A DNA stretch of 16,614 nt from Fibrobacter sp. (lineage in GTDB: Bacteria > Fibrobacterota > Fibrobacteria > Fibrobacterales > Fibrobacteraceae): contig JAAYXQ010000040.1 of NCBI GenBank assembly GCA_012515825.1, positions 1 through 16,614 of the forward strand, given 5' to 3'. This document shows positions 1-7,721 of this stretch, piece after piece (the stretch's first letter is position 1; the number at the start of each line of letters is the position of its first letter). Made by a program: the position numbers and the translations under genes. The notes beneath the pieces are model-generated. The model was not told the DNA's origin. It did not search any database and saw only the letters and a program-made list of their open reading frames with translations.

Positions 1-714
1 ACTGTAGTGATGCTTTATAACAATAAAGATAACTTAAGACCTTCTCCACGTGCGGGTGACTATGTTCGCTTCCGTGCAGACATGTCTGACTTGATTTCTG
101 ATGTTCAAGGAAACTTCCCTACGAATTATGATGCAGACGTTGCTTCTCCTTGGGCTCCAATTGAAGGTGATGCTAAGTCTGAAGTTCTTACGATTTCTTT
201 GGGAACTCCAGATCCTGATAAGATTAAAAAAGACATGGAAGAAGGTAAAGTTGTTGAAGCTATCCCTGTTGATATTTATGATAGTAAGGATACGATTCAG
301 GCTAAAAATCCAAATACTTTAGGCCATATTGTAAAAACAGATATGGGTAATATTTTAACAGCTCCTGAATTTATTGATGTCAAAGCGGAGGAAGTAACGC
401 TTTCTATTAAAACACAATACTTTACTAATTTAGGCTCTTTTGTTGCTGAATCCAATCATAATATCCGTTGTGATGCTCCGTTCTTTAATGGAAATTATCC
501 TGCGGATACATCATCAAAAGGTGATTGTAGACAAAACCCTAAATACGTTTATGTAGCTTGGAATATGCTATCACAAGATAATCGTAAGGTTGGTACAGGA
601 GCTTATATTGCGAAGTTATCAACTTATGTTAATATTCAAGGCCGTAAAAAAACAGCTAAGCACGACCAAACAGAAATGTGGGGTGTGAGACGTGGTGGCA
701 AAGTATTAAAATAG
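1..714 (+). CDS. C-terminal part of a Fibrobacter-type secreted/surface protein (5' end outside window)
   Basis: The frame is open from base 1 and runs to a TAG at 712-714, giving 237 visible residues; GTG and ATG codons at 7 and 10 lie inside what looks like a continuing domain, so I treat the gene as truncated by the window edge. The visible part has a Pro/Trp-rich stretch (SPWAPIEGD), an Asp/Lys-rich segment, two cysteines in a region with Asn/Pro turns, then a strand pattern YVYVAWN...VGTGAYIAKL that resembles a FlgD-type Ig-like fold, and ends WGVRRGGKVLK. From memory this ending is common in large Fibrobacter extracellular proteins, including fibro-slime proteins. It probably acts at the cell surface or outside the cell. 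The exact family and the secretion route (a type IX-like C-terminal signal is possible) are inference. A strong terminator follows 20 nt downstream. Confidence 0.6.
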   Translation, partial: TVVMLYNNKDNLRPSPRAGDYVRFRADMSDLISDVQGNFPTNYDADVASPWAPIEGDAKSEVLTISLGTPDPDKIKKDMEEGKVVEAIPVDIYDSKDTIQAKNPNTLGHIVKTDMGNILTAPEFIDVKAEEVTLSIKTQYFTNLGSFVAESNHNIRCDAPFFNGNYPADTSSKGDCRQNPKYVYVAWNMLSQDNRKVGTGAYIAKLSTYVNIQGRKKTAKHDQTEMWGVRRGGKVLK

Positions 715-734
715 TCGTTTTTAATTCTTTAATT

Positions 735-771
735 AAAAAAGAGCTCTCGTGAAGACGGGAGCTTTTTTTTA
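735..771 (+). terminator. Rho-independent terminator, probably bidirectional
   Basis: The stem pairs 742-749 (AGCTCTCG) with 756-763 (CGGGAGCT), 8 bp with one G-T wobble, around a 6-nt loop (750-755). It is followed by a run of eight T (763-770). A run of six A (735-740) precedes the stem, so the minus strand also reads stem plus T-run. It ends the surface-protein gene on the plus strand and could also stop minus-strand transcripts that run on from the large DUF4011 gene through the SPOR gene. Confidence 0.9.
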
Positions 772-797
772 TAAATAAAAAAAGCTATTATTGAATC

Positions 798-1202
798 ATG
801 CATAAAGTATTCTTTTTAGTATTTTTATTTAGTTCTTTTCTTTTTGCGGATCCTACGGATTTAGATTCTCTTTTTAGAGGAAAAGAATATAGACCTGTTT
901 TAAATGAGTCTTTAAGAACTACGACTGAGAAAATTGTTGAGATGGCTCCATCTACTTCAAAATCAGACAAGAATAGTGATGGTTATTATATGCTTCAGTT
1001 TGAAGCAGTTGCTGATTTTGATGCTGCACAACGTAGAAAGGCACAGCTTTCCGCAAGTACTGGTTATGCAATTCAAATCGTTTTTGACACGCCTTTCTAT
1101 AAGTTAAGGGGCGGTGGTTGGAGTTCTAAGGCAAAAGCAGAAGATAAAGCAAGAGAACTTTCTGTTAGTAACATTAATGCTCTTGTTATAAAAGTTCGTT
1201 AG
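798..1202 (+). CDS. Exported SPOR-domain-like protein
   Basis: A 134-residue protein with an N-terminal hydrophobic signal sequence (about 1-17, likely cleaved after FLFA). It is followed by a short polar linker and a C-terminal domain at about 62-134 with the SPOR pattern: a first strand (YYMLQFEAV), a helix rich in Ala/Arg/Lys (FDAAQRRKAQLSAS), strands around YAIQIV and YKLRGGGW, a second helix (AKAEDKARELS) and a final strand ALVIKVR. SPOR domains bind denuded peptidoglycan glycan strands, often at division sites, so a periplasmic cell-wall role is plausible. The ATG at 798 has no obvious Shine-Dalgarno sequence. It lies only 27 nt after the terminator, so any promoter of its own must overlap the terminator T-run; a TATTAT at 786-791 is a possible -10. 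It converges on the next gene with 3 nt between stop codons. The SPOR call rests on pattern, not a search. Confidence 0.75.
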   Translation: MHKVFFLVFLFSSFLFADPTDLDSLFRGKEYRPVLNESLRTTTEKIVEMAPSTSKSDKNSDGYYMLQFEAVADFDAAQRRKAQLSASTGYAIQIVFDTPFYKLRGGGWSSKAKAEDKARELSVSNINALVIKVR

Positions 1203-1205
1203 TTT

Positions 1206-4200
1206 TTATTCAAGTAAACCTAAAAGCTGTCGAACAGAAGCATTGTCCATAGAAGATGGTATTAATGCTCTTTCCTCTGGAGAAACGTAAGATAGCTTTC
1301 TTTCATTAGGGTTGAGATCGCCTCGGTAACGTAACTTTATTTCTTTTTGTTTTAAGGAATAATAGAAAGGTCCTGTTTTAACAAATGCTTTTGCTTGAAT
1401 ACCTTGCTTTAAGGCGTTATCTAGTATCTGAGTAATTTTAGGCCCTTCACGATCTAGTTGATGAAGTTGAAGAACTCTTCTCCTTAAGCAATCATTATGG
1501 ATTGGGCTTTCTTTATCTATATAAAACAGTAATTGTGAAATAATTGATTTAAGAGATAATTCAGGGATAGGCTTGTGATGCTCTGTGCCTTCAATCTGAG
1601 GGTTTTTTATAATGTAGGGATCAACAGAAATTTCTGGCTTTGTTGACTCTTCTATAACAAAATCGGCTTGAGGTTCTGTTGATGCACTTGTTTCTTGTTG
1701 TATTGGAGCAACACTTTGTTCAATAGAAATAGTTGCGAGTAAATGGTCTATTTCGTCTTGTAAAGACGATATCCATATTGGGCTCCACATGTAAAGCATC
1801 TTCCAACCGAGATTACCTAGGCACATAGGACGCATGTATTCAATGTCTTCTACAGATTCTTTTAGATATTTGGGATAAGAGTCATCTTCTATGGCTGCTA
1901 AAAAACGATTTGGATTGTTATTGTCATAAATACAAAGACAGATAGATGTATTATTTAAAGACCAACCTACTTCATAAGAAATTTGATTTTTGTCAAAAGT
2001 AGATTGAACAAAGCGAAGTAGTGGACTTTGCGCTTCTTTGATCTGATAATAATCAATGGTCTTATGTTTATGTATATATTCAAACCATAAAGATAAAAGA
2101 TCGTTTTTTGGTGAATTTGAAAGTTCTTGTATAGAAGAAATAAATACCAAGACTTCTTGTTTTGCTAAAGAGGCAGAGACTTTGATTTTACCTTTAGTAA
2201 TAGAGGTATTATAATTTAAATCCTGCTCTGCACATACTAATATGGTGTCTCGATATAAACCTACGGCTCTTTCAGGTGTTTTAATAAAACAGTAACGAGA
2301 GAGATCTGTGCCGTACAATGCTTTTTTCAAAAAAGCGTTTTGTTCTATTATATCTTCAAGTTCTTTTCGAATTTCCTGGCATTGATTTTCAGAAAATGCA
2401 ATGATACCGAGTGTTTGTGTTGGTTTTGTTTTAAAATGCTGAACAGCCTGTTCAACTATGGTTTGAATAGGATCAGCCACCTTTTTTAACCCTAATCCTT
2501 TAAAATTGGATTTATGAGGTAAAGGGAATTGCTGAATCGTATTTTTATAAAAGTTTTCGTTGATAAAATAAAATAATGCTGGATGTTGGTATAGCCTTGA
2601 AAAAGAAAGAGTTCTAAAACCTGCTCCTTTTTGTAAGACTTGACTCAAAATACTCTTTTGCTTGGATACACTAATTTTTTGTAATGTATCCGTGTTTTCA
2701 AACCCGTCTGTAAATAATAGCTCAAGTTCTGGGTTTTCTATATCTCCCATGACAATCATTTTTTCTGATGATAAAATAGCTGAAATACATTCTGTAGAAG
2801 AGATGATTTCTGCATCAAGGATCAAAACAAGATCATATTTTTGAGGTTCTTTTTGAGAAACTGCATAATAATCACAAATATTAGATATTTGTAAACTTTC
2901 AGGGAATTTTTTTATCATCTCTTCTATGAAACGGAAATTGGCATTACAGTATTCATCAATGAGAGAGCGATATTTTTTACTCGTTTGAGATCGCTTCTGA
3001 GGAGAAACGGTAAATAGATCTTTTTTTTCTTTTGTTAATTCAGATATTTGATTTTGACACCAATACTGAACAAGAGAAGGTATTAATTCTTCTTTCGGAG
3101 CTGTTTTGTCAAAAATATAGTCGATTAAAGAATGAAGATTTTTTTGTTTTAAACGATCAATCCAAGCATTTGTTTTCACTTGAATGTCTAAATCGGATAA
3201 GCCATCCATCCAGTTTCTTAATAAATTCGCCTGTTCTATTAAGGGAATTGATTCAAGAGGATTAATGAGAGAAAGAAGCTTTGAAATTTCGATATTATTT
3301 TTCTGAATGACATTAAGTTGAGCTTCAATCGCTTCTATATCAAAATCTAGATTTTTTAGAAGATGAAGTTTTTCTAGAATTTTAAATGTTAGCGAGGCTG
3401 TTTCATGATCTTTTATTTTATTTTTTAATTCATAAAAATACTTTTGCTTTACATGTAAAAGAACCCAATTTGATTTTTCATATTTCCAGTCTTTTCCAAA
3501 AAGACGATTCGCCATGGGTGCTGAATTTTTATAGAAATTCCTGTGATTCTGAAGTTCTATTAATTCATCAATTAATAAAATCAATTCATCGTCAGAATCA
3601 ATTTCTTTGGGTTCCTTAAATAGAGAAAGAAGCTTCTTTTTTCTAGAACGATAATTATCAGAAAAAGCTTTAAATGAGTTCTTTGTGATTTCTGCAAATT
3701 CATCTCTAATGGCTAAGACACTTTCATCAATAGCAGCCTCTGTATAAATAAGAGATCCATCTCGGCGATATCTAGCCCAAATACTCCCAGATTCAGGAAT
3801 TTGTAATAAATTTTCCGTGTAATTATCCCAATCAGATGACCCTAAATCCCACCCCTCATAAGATGGAGTGTCTTTATCAAAATATTTATGAATAATTGAA
3901 AAAATTTGAGCGAAGGTATCTTGTGTTAAGGGAGTATCAAAAATAGTTTGAGCTTCTAAAACGTCAATAAAAGGAGTAAGGTAATCAATACTTTCTATTG
4001 TTGGACTAAGAAGCTGAGCTAGTTTGTTTTGTTGGTCTTTATCAAGTACTTTTATATTACACGATTTAAATGTTTCTAATGCCTTTTGTGTTGTGGGATC
4101 AGAAAATTCATGGACAAGAGTTTCTATTGTCTTTTTTACAGCCTTGTATTCTTGATATTGAAGTTTTTCAATTCCGTTAAAAACAGAGTCAGGTATCTTA

Positions 4201-5315
4201 TTATAAATGGTTGGATTATTTATTTTTTCTTCGAATAAATCATTTATAGAAATTTTACCTGTTGTTGTTTCTGAATTAACAATCTTATAGTAGCTCGCTA
4301 AATCATTTCTAATTTGATTTAATTCATTAACAATTTCAGAGCGATCGGTCCCTTTAGTAGAACGAAATTCTGGAAATAGTGTTTTTTTTATTTTATCAGT
4401 AGTAACAGATCTTTTGGTAAGAACAAGTACTTTTTGATGATTGTAAAGAGAATCAGCAATAATATTTGCAGCTGTTTCAAAAGCAAATGTTCCAGGAGGC
4501 GTTTGGATAACATAGGCCTCATTTTTTGGATTTAAAGCATCCACTGTCGCTTTTACGGTACTAAAATCAGTAGGGTATAGAAAAGCACGATCTGTTGGCT
4601 GGTATGCGTCATTGGCTTCTTTTTCATCAAAAATGGAGGTCGCTATACGAAAGCCTTCGTCGCTAAATAGTTTTGAAAAAAGAGAATTTTCTGAATACTT
4701 AAACGATTCAGAATTAAGCATGAAATCGAAATTTTTATAAAGATATAAGTGCGAGGTGCTAAAAAAAGAAAGACATAGACCTCGTCGAGAAAACTTCCAG
4801 AGAGGTTGTTTGCTGATTGCCATTTCAACCATGCCGAAGTATTTTTCAAGATCTGGGCGACCATCTATAAGAACATCATTTATTTTGGGAAGAGCAACTT
4901 CGTTTTTTGCCTGTTCTCGTAAGGGAATGTTTTCAATCGGTACTAAATCAGATATTTCAACAGTTAAATTTTCAAGATTCACTTTTAAGGGGATTAATAA
5001 AACAGGAGCCATTTTATTGCCGGTCCATTTTAAAAAACCGGTGGCAAGATATAAATCAAAAACTCCGAAGTCTTCTTGTTTTCTTCTTAAAATTTGCTCA
5101 AAAAAGGAAAATGATTCATTGCCAAAAAAAGAGCTTAGAGAGAAAGACTTTCCACTTTTTATCCATTTATCGATAAAAACATCACTATTTTCTTTTATTA
5201 GTGGAGATTGAAAAACACTTTGTGCAGGAAAATTTAATAAACGATTTTGAATACAGGAATCTAAAACTTCAAGCTGTAATTTAGAAATTTGTGAAGAAGA
5301 AATCGATTTGGACAT
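1206..5315 (-). CDS. DUF4011 / SF1 helicase-like / Vsr-like nuclease / DUF3320 protein with eroded catalytic motifs
   Basis: I place the start at the ATG at 5313-5315 (1369 aa), 13 nt after the gluQ stop, with AGG overlapping that stop; the longer frame from 5384 would overlap gluQ by 56 nt. The domains are: DUF4011 at about 17-267 (NRLLNF, DLYLATGFLKW, APVLLIPL); a SF1 helicase core split by a long helical, partly charged insertion (about 320-810); a Vsr/REase-like domain at about 1097-1182 (NRFLAAIEDD, NLGWKMLYMWSPIW); a Pro/Glu/Thr-rich linker; and DUF3320 at about 1257-1369 (SPIHNDCLRRRV, PITQ-type helix, VSPEERAL). The expected Walker A GPPGTGKS reads TPPGTFAFE, and the Walker B DE region reads LILDAEI. 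The arginine-finger motif VI (TRAR in active members) reads SLAK. In the nuclease the first Asp reads Cys (I-C-L-C) while Glu 1143 remains. The frame is intact over 4.1 kb, so it looks like a maintained pseudo-enzyme, not a decaying gene. Related DUF4011-helicase-Vsr proteins (Hhe) have, from memory, anti-phage activity; any such role here is inference. Confidence 0.8.
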   Translation of the reverse strand: MSKSISSSQISKLQLEVLDSCIQNRLLNFPAQSVFQSPLIKENSDVFIDKWIKSGKSFSLSSFFGNESFSFFEQILRRKQEDFGVFDLYLATGFLKWTGNKMAPVLLIPLKVNLENLTVEISDLVPIENIPLREQAKNEVALPKINDVLIDGRPDLEKYFGMVEMAISKQPLWKFSRRGLCLSFFSTSHLYLYKNFDFMLNSESFKYSENSLFSKLFSDEGFRIATSIFDEKEANDAYQPTDRAFLYPTDFSTVKATVDALNPKNEAYVIQTPPGTFAFETAANIIADSLYNHQKVLVLTKRSVTTDKIKKTLFPEFRSTKGTDRSEIVNELNQIRNDLASYYKIVNSETTTGKISINDLFEEKINNPTIYNKIPDSVFNGIEKLQYQEYKAVKKTIETLVHEFSDPTTQKALETFKSCNIKVLDKDQQNKLAQLLSPTIESIDYLTPFIDVLEAQTIFDTPLTQDTFAQIFSIIHKYFDKDTPSYEGWDLGSSDWDNYTENLLQIPESGSIWARYRRDGSLIYTEAAIDESVLAIRDEFAEITKNSFKAFSDNYRSRKKKLLSLFKEPKEIDSDDELILLIDELIELQNHRNFYKNSAPMANRLFGKDWKYEKSNWVLLHVKQKYFYELKNKIKDHETASLTFKILEKLHLLKNLDFDIEAIEAQLNVIQKNNIEISKLLSLINPLESIPLIEQANLLRNWMDGLSDLDIQVKTNAWIDRLKQKNLHSLIDYIFDKTAPKEELIPSLVQYWCQNQISELTKEKKDLFTVSPQKRSQTSKKYRSLIDEYCNANFRFIEEMIKKFPESLQISNICDYYAVSQKEPQKYDLVLILDAEIISSTECISAILSSEKMIVMGDIENPELELLFTDGFENTDTLQKISVSKQKSILSQVLQKGAGFRTLSFSRLYQHPALFYFINENFYKNTIQQFPLPHKSNFKGLGLKKVADPIQTIVEQAVQHFKTKPTQTLGIIAFSENQCQEIRKELEDIIEQNAFLKKALYGTDLSRYCFIKTPERAVGLYRDTILVCAEQDLNYNTSITKGKIKVSASLAKQEVLVFISSIQELSNSPKNDLLSLWFEYIHKHKTIDYYQIKEAQSPLLRFVQSTFDKNQISYEVGWSLNNTSICLCIYDNNNPNRFLAAIEDDSYPKYLKESVEDIEYMRPMCLGNLGWKMLYMWSPIWISSLQDEIDHLLATISIEQSVAPIQQETSASTEPQADFVIEESTKPEISVDPYIIKNPQIEGTEHHKPIPELSLKSIISQLLFYIDKESPIHNDCLRRRVLQLHQLDREGPKITQILDNALKQGIQAKAFVKTGPFYYSLKQKEIKLRYRGDLNPNERKLSYVSPEERALIPSSMDNASVRQLLGLLE

Positions 5316-5328
5316 GCTTTGAATATAC

Positions 5329-6213
5329 CTATTTTTGTTGAAGATATCCTTCAATTTGCTTCGAAAACAATAAAATAGCATCATTTAAAGAAATAGAACA
5401 TTTATTTTTTATTAAATGCTGCTTAAAACAGAGACGTCCAAGTATTTCTTCGGGAGCTATCGCATTCATTCTTTCTGCTCTTAGGCTTTGTGATTGTTGC
5501 CTTTTTGAAAGTTTTAAGCCTGTTTGAGGATCGTATAATAAGGAGTGATGGAAATATAGGGGGGGAGTCGTTTTGCCTAAAAGAGACATTAATAAAATCT
5601 GTCTCGCAGTCGAATTTCTAAGGTCTTCTCCTCTTACTATCATTCCTATGTTTTCTTCCATATCATCAATGACTACCGCAAATTGATATGTCCATTGTCC
5701 GAGACGATCTTTTAGTGCAAAATCGCCACATTGTAATGCTGGATTTTCTTCAAAAAAGCCTAATCGTAGATCATTCCATTGGATTAAAGTGCTTTCGACT
5801 TTTAAGCGTATTGTATTTGGAGAGGTAATTGGTAGAGCCTTGTTGAGACAGTGTTTTTGATAGATGACTTCTCCATCGGGAGAACTCGGATTTTCCATGG
5901 ATAGACTTTTTCTTGAACAATGACACCCATAGATCAGATTTTCTTTGTTAAGCTTTTTAAGAGCTGTTTCGTAAATTTCATGACGATCACTTTGTTTGCT
6001 CTCTGAATCCCATTCAAAACCAAACCACTCTAAATCTTCGTAAATAGAATCTATATACTCGTTTCGAGCCCGACTTAGATCATGATCTTCTATACGTAAA
6101 TGAATGTGGTAGTTTTTTAGTTTTGCCATCGCCCATACATAAAGAGCTGAAAGTAAATGACCTTCGTGCAAATAACCAGTCGGACTTGGAGCAAAGCGAA
6201 TATTATGTGTCAT
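5329..6213 (-). CDS. gluQ: Glutamyl-Q tRNA(Asp) synthetase
   Basis: This GluRS-like protein lacks the anticodon-binding domain (294 aa, the usual GluQ length). It activates glutamate without tRNA and attaches it to queuosine in the anticodon of tRNA-Asp, in the cytoplasm. Visible signatures are the HIGH-type motif GYLHEGH (13-19), the Rossmann-fold segment RIEDHDLSRAR, a zinc site of the GluQ type (C97, C99, Y118, C122), RGEDL (194-198) and the KMSKS-type KLSKR (234-238). The frame extends to an ATG at 6253-6255, but the ATG at 6211-6213 is preferred. It has AGAGA seven bases upstream and gives the canonical N-terminus (MTHNIRFAPSPTG). The large DUF4011 gene follows after 13 nt on the same strand, so the two are probably co-transcribed. 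That is unlike the dksA linkage seen in proteobacteria. Confidence 0.93.
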   Translation of the reverse strand: MTHNIRFAPSPTGYLHEGHLLSALYVWAMAKLKNYHIHLRIEDHDLSRARNEYIDSIYEDLEWFGFEWDSESKQSDRHEIYETALKKLNKENLIYGCHCSRKSLSMENPSSPDGEVIYQKHCLNKALPITSPNTIRLKVESTLIQWNDLRLGFFEENPALQCGDFALKDRLGQWTYQFAVVIDDMEENIGMIVRGEDLRNSTARQILLMSLLGKTTPPLYFHHSLLYDPQTGLKLSKRQQSQSLRAERMNAIAPEEILGRLCFKQHLIKNKCSISLNDAILLFSKQIEGYLQQK

Positions 6214-6220
6214 AAAGTCA

Positions 6221-6225
6221 TCTCT
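6221..6225 (-). promoter_or_regulatory. Ribosome binding site deciding the gluQ start
   Basis: AGAGA on the minus strand lies 7 nt upstream of the ATG at 6211-6213. The alternative upstream ATG at 6253-6255 has no purine-rich sequence at the right distance. Confidence 0.55.
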
Positions 6226-6459
6226 AAAATGGTGTGCTTTATTAGGTTTTAACATAACCGAGCAACGGTAAAAAAGGACTTTTTCGAATAGGTGTGGTAT
6301 TCAAGAATATGAACGACAAATAAATGGGATTTTTAGTTAAAAAGCTCATAAAAATTGAATTTTAAGAGGTGACATAAATCAAAAATAGTTTTTTGAAAGT
6401 CTTAAAAGAATATATGAATAGTATATTTATGAAATCGTTCGTATTTTTGGAGTGTTTTC

Positions 6460-7023
6460 ATGAATAGATTGATTTTTTCTTTGTTTTTTTTAATTGGGTT
6501 AGGTTTTGCTTCACAAATGGCTACAACCTATAATGGAGCAACGGTGATTCTTCACGATGATGGGCGTTGGGAGTATTATCAAAATAATGAAAAAGTGCGA
6601 GATTTAAGGCCTTCTTCTATTCCTGAAGAAGCAAAGGTGAATATTTATGTAATGCACGAGAGCTATGAAAAATTACGTAAAAACAAGAGGCTTGAATTAG
6701 AGGCCGATTTTGCTCCAGAGGAAGAAATTTTAGACAGTTTACGTCAAATTCCGAAAGGTGGAATTATTCATTTTTGTATGCCAACAGAACAATTAAAACC
6801 TCACGCCGTTAAAACATATACGTATTCTGTATGGAATGGTGGAAATAAACCCGTTTTTCAAACGACAAAACCTGATTCAGAAGTCGAACCTAGTGATGAA
6901 TCTGGCGTTTCTTATCTTTTATCTGTGCCAATCTATTCTCGTATAAAAGTGAAAACGATAAAAGCAAGGATCGAAAATAAGGCTGGAAAACAAACGGTTG
7001 ATTTTGATGTACCTGTTAATTAA
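6460..7023 (+). CDS. Exported protein of unknown function
   Basis: A 187-residue protein with a clear signal peptide (MNRLIF, hydrophobic core to about residue 17, probable cleavage FAS/Q at 18-19). The mature N-terminus carries a short strand pattern TTYNGATVILHDDGRWEYY. Similar 'G.TV.L.DDG.WEY' segments occur in various small exported proteins of unknown role in Gram-negatives. The rest is a mix of charged helices (about 64-97, EKLRKNKRLELEADFAPEEEIL) and beta segments toward the C-terminus; one Cys (C106) and no metal or catalytic motif are seen. The start is well supported by GGAGT about 8 nt upstream of the ATG. It opens a three-gene plus-strand cluster, the next gene starting 35 nt later. 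The ~200-nt divergent region between it and gluQ should hold its promoter, but I could not pick convincing hexamers. I do not recognise a function. Confidence 0.8.
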   Translation: MNRLIFSLFFLIGLGFASQMATTYNGATVILHDDGRWEYYQNNEKVRDLRPSSIPEEAKVNIYVMHESYEKLRKNKRLELEADFAPEEEILDSLRQIPKGGIIHFCMPTEQLKPHAVKTYTYSVWNGGNKPVFQTTKPDSEVEPSDESGVSYLLSVPIYSRIKVKTIKARIENKAGKQTVDFDVPVN

Positions 7024-7044
7024 TTTATATTAGTTTTTTTAGGT

Positions 7045-7049
7045 AGAGG
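7045..7049 (+). promoter_or_regulatory. Ribosome binding site supporting a TTG start
   Basis: AGAGG lies 9 nt before the TTG at 7059. The in-frame stop at 7053-7055 rules out any earlier start, and the ATGs at 7063 and 7066 are out of frame. Confidence 0.7.
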
Positions 7050-7058
7050 TTTTGAACT

Positions 7059-7721
7059 TTGAATGATGCAGTAATTATAAAGACAGCTTCTGATTACGAT
7101 GCTGTGATTATTTGGATGCATGGATTAGGTGCTGATGGGCATGATTTTGAAGATGTGATTCCTTCTTTGTCTTTACCAGAGAATTTAAAAATCAAATTCA
7201 TTTTTCCAAACGCTCCCATCGTACCAGTAACTATTAATAATGGCTACAAAATGCGCGCTTGGTATGATATCACATCCATGGATATTGCGCGTGATCCTGA
7301 TATAAAGGGAATCCATTCTAGTGCGGAAAGAATTGCTTCTTGGGTCGAGCGAGAAATTGGTGAAGAAATTTTACCTTCTCGTATTTTACTTGCTGGATTT
7401 AGTCAAGGTGGTGTTATTGCATTAGAGCTAGGCCTTCGTTTTCCTAAGAGGCTAGGTGGTATTATTGCTTTATCCACGTATTCTCCAACACTCTCTCTAT
7501 TGCATTCAGAAAAGAGTGAAGCAAATCAGAAAACGCCTATTTTTTGGGGACATGGATTAGTTGATGAAGTTGTTCCTTTTGCTTTAGGAAAAGGGACTTC
7601 TGATGCATTAATTGAGCAAGGTTATTCCGTTGATTTTCATGAATACGCCTCGTTACCACATTCTGTATCTTTATCTGAAATTCAAGAAATAGGCGCTTTT
7701 ATTACTAAGGTGCTTTCTTAA
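7059..7721 (+). CDS. Alpha/beta-hydrolase, carboxylesterase / acyl-protein thioesterase family
   Basis: A 220-residue serine hydrolase of the abhydrolase_2 (carboxylesterase/phospholipase, YpfH/EstB-like) family. It has an oxyanion-hole motif IIWMHGLGADGHDF (18-30), a nucleophile elbow GFSQGG (S115), a probable acid D169 (GHGLVDEVVP) and a catalytic His H201 (LPHSV). These enzymes hydrolyse short-chain esters or thioesters. There is no signal peptide, so it should be cytosolic. The start must be the TTG at 7059: a TGA sits in frame at 7053-7055, and the next in-frame Met (residue 20) is inside the oxyanion motif. The stop overlaps the next start (TAATG), so the exonuclease is translationally coupled to it. 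The physiological substrate cannot be read from the sequence. Confidence 0.9.
   Translation: MNDAVIIKTASDYDAVIIWMHGLGADGHDFEDVIPSLSLPENLKIKFIFPNAPIVPVTINNGYKMRAWYDITSMDIARDPDIKGIHSSAERIASWVEREIGEEILPSRILLAGFSQGGVIALELGLRFPKRLGGIIALSTYSPTLSLLHSEKSEANQKTPIFWGHGLVDEVVPFALGKGTSDALIEQGYSVDFHEYASLPHSVSLSEIQEIGAFITKVLS

Noticed and set aside
10..714. A complete gene starting at the ATG at position 10
   Set aside because: The frame is open to the window edge, no ribosome binding site can be seen, and the N-terminal residues look like the middle of a domain.
4756..5211. 151-codon plus-strand open frame inside the DUF4011 gene
   Set aside because: It is antisense to a clearly coding region, has no recognisable domain and no ribosome binding site; its composition fits a shadow of the real frame.
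5316..5384. N-terminal extension of the DUF4011 gene to the ATG at 5384
   Set aside because: It would overlap gluQ by 56 nt, the added residues match no part of the family, and the ATG at 5315 sits neatly after the gluQ stop.
6256..6459. Possible promoters in the divergent gluQ / exported-protein region (for example TTGAAA at 6393 with TATATG or TATATT downstream)
   Set aside because: The hexamer spacings (12 or 23 nt) are wrong and other pairings are weak in this AT-rich stretch.
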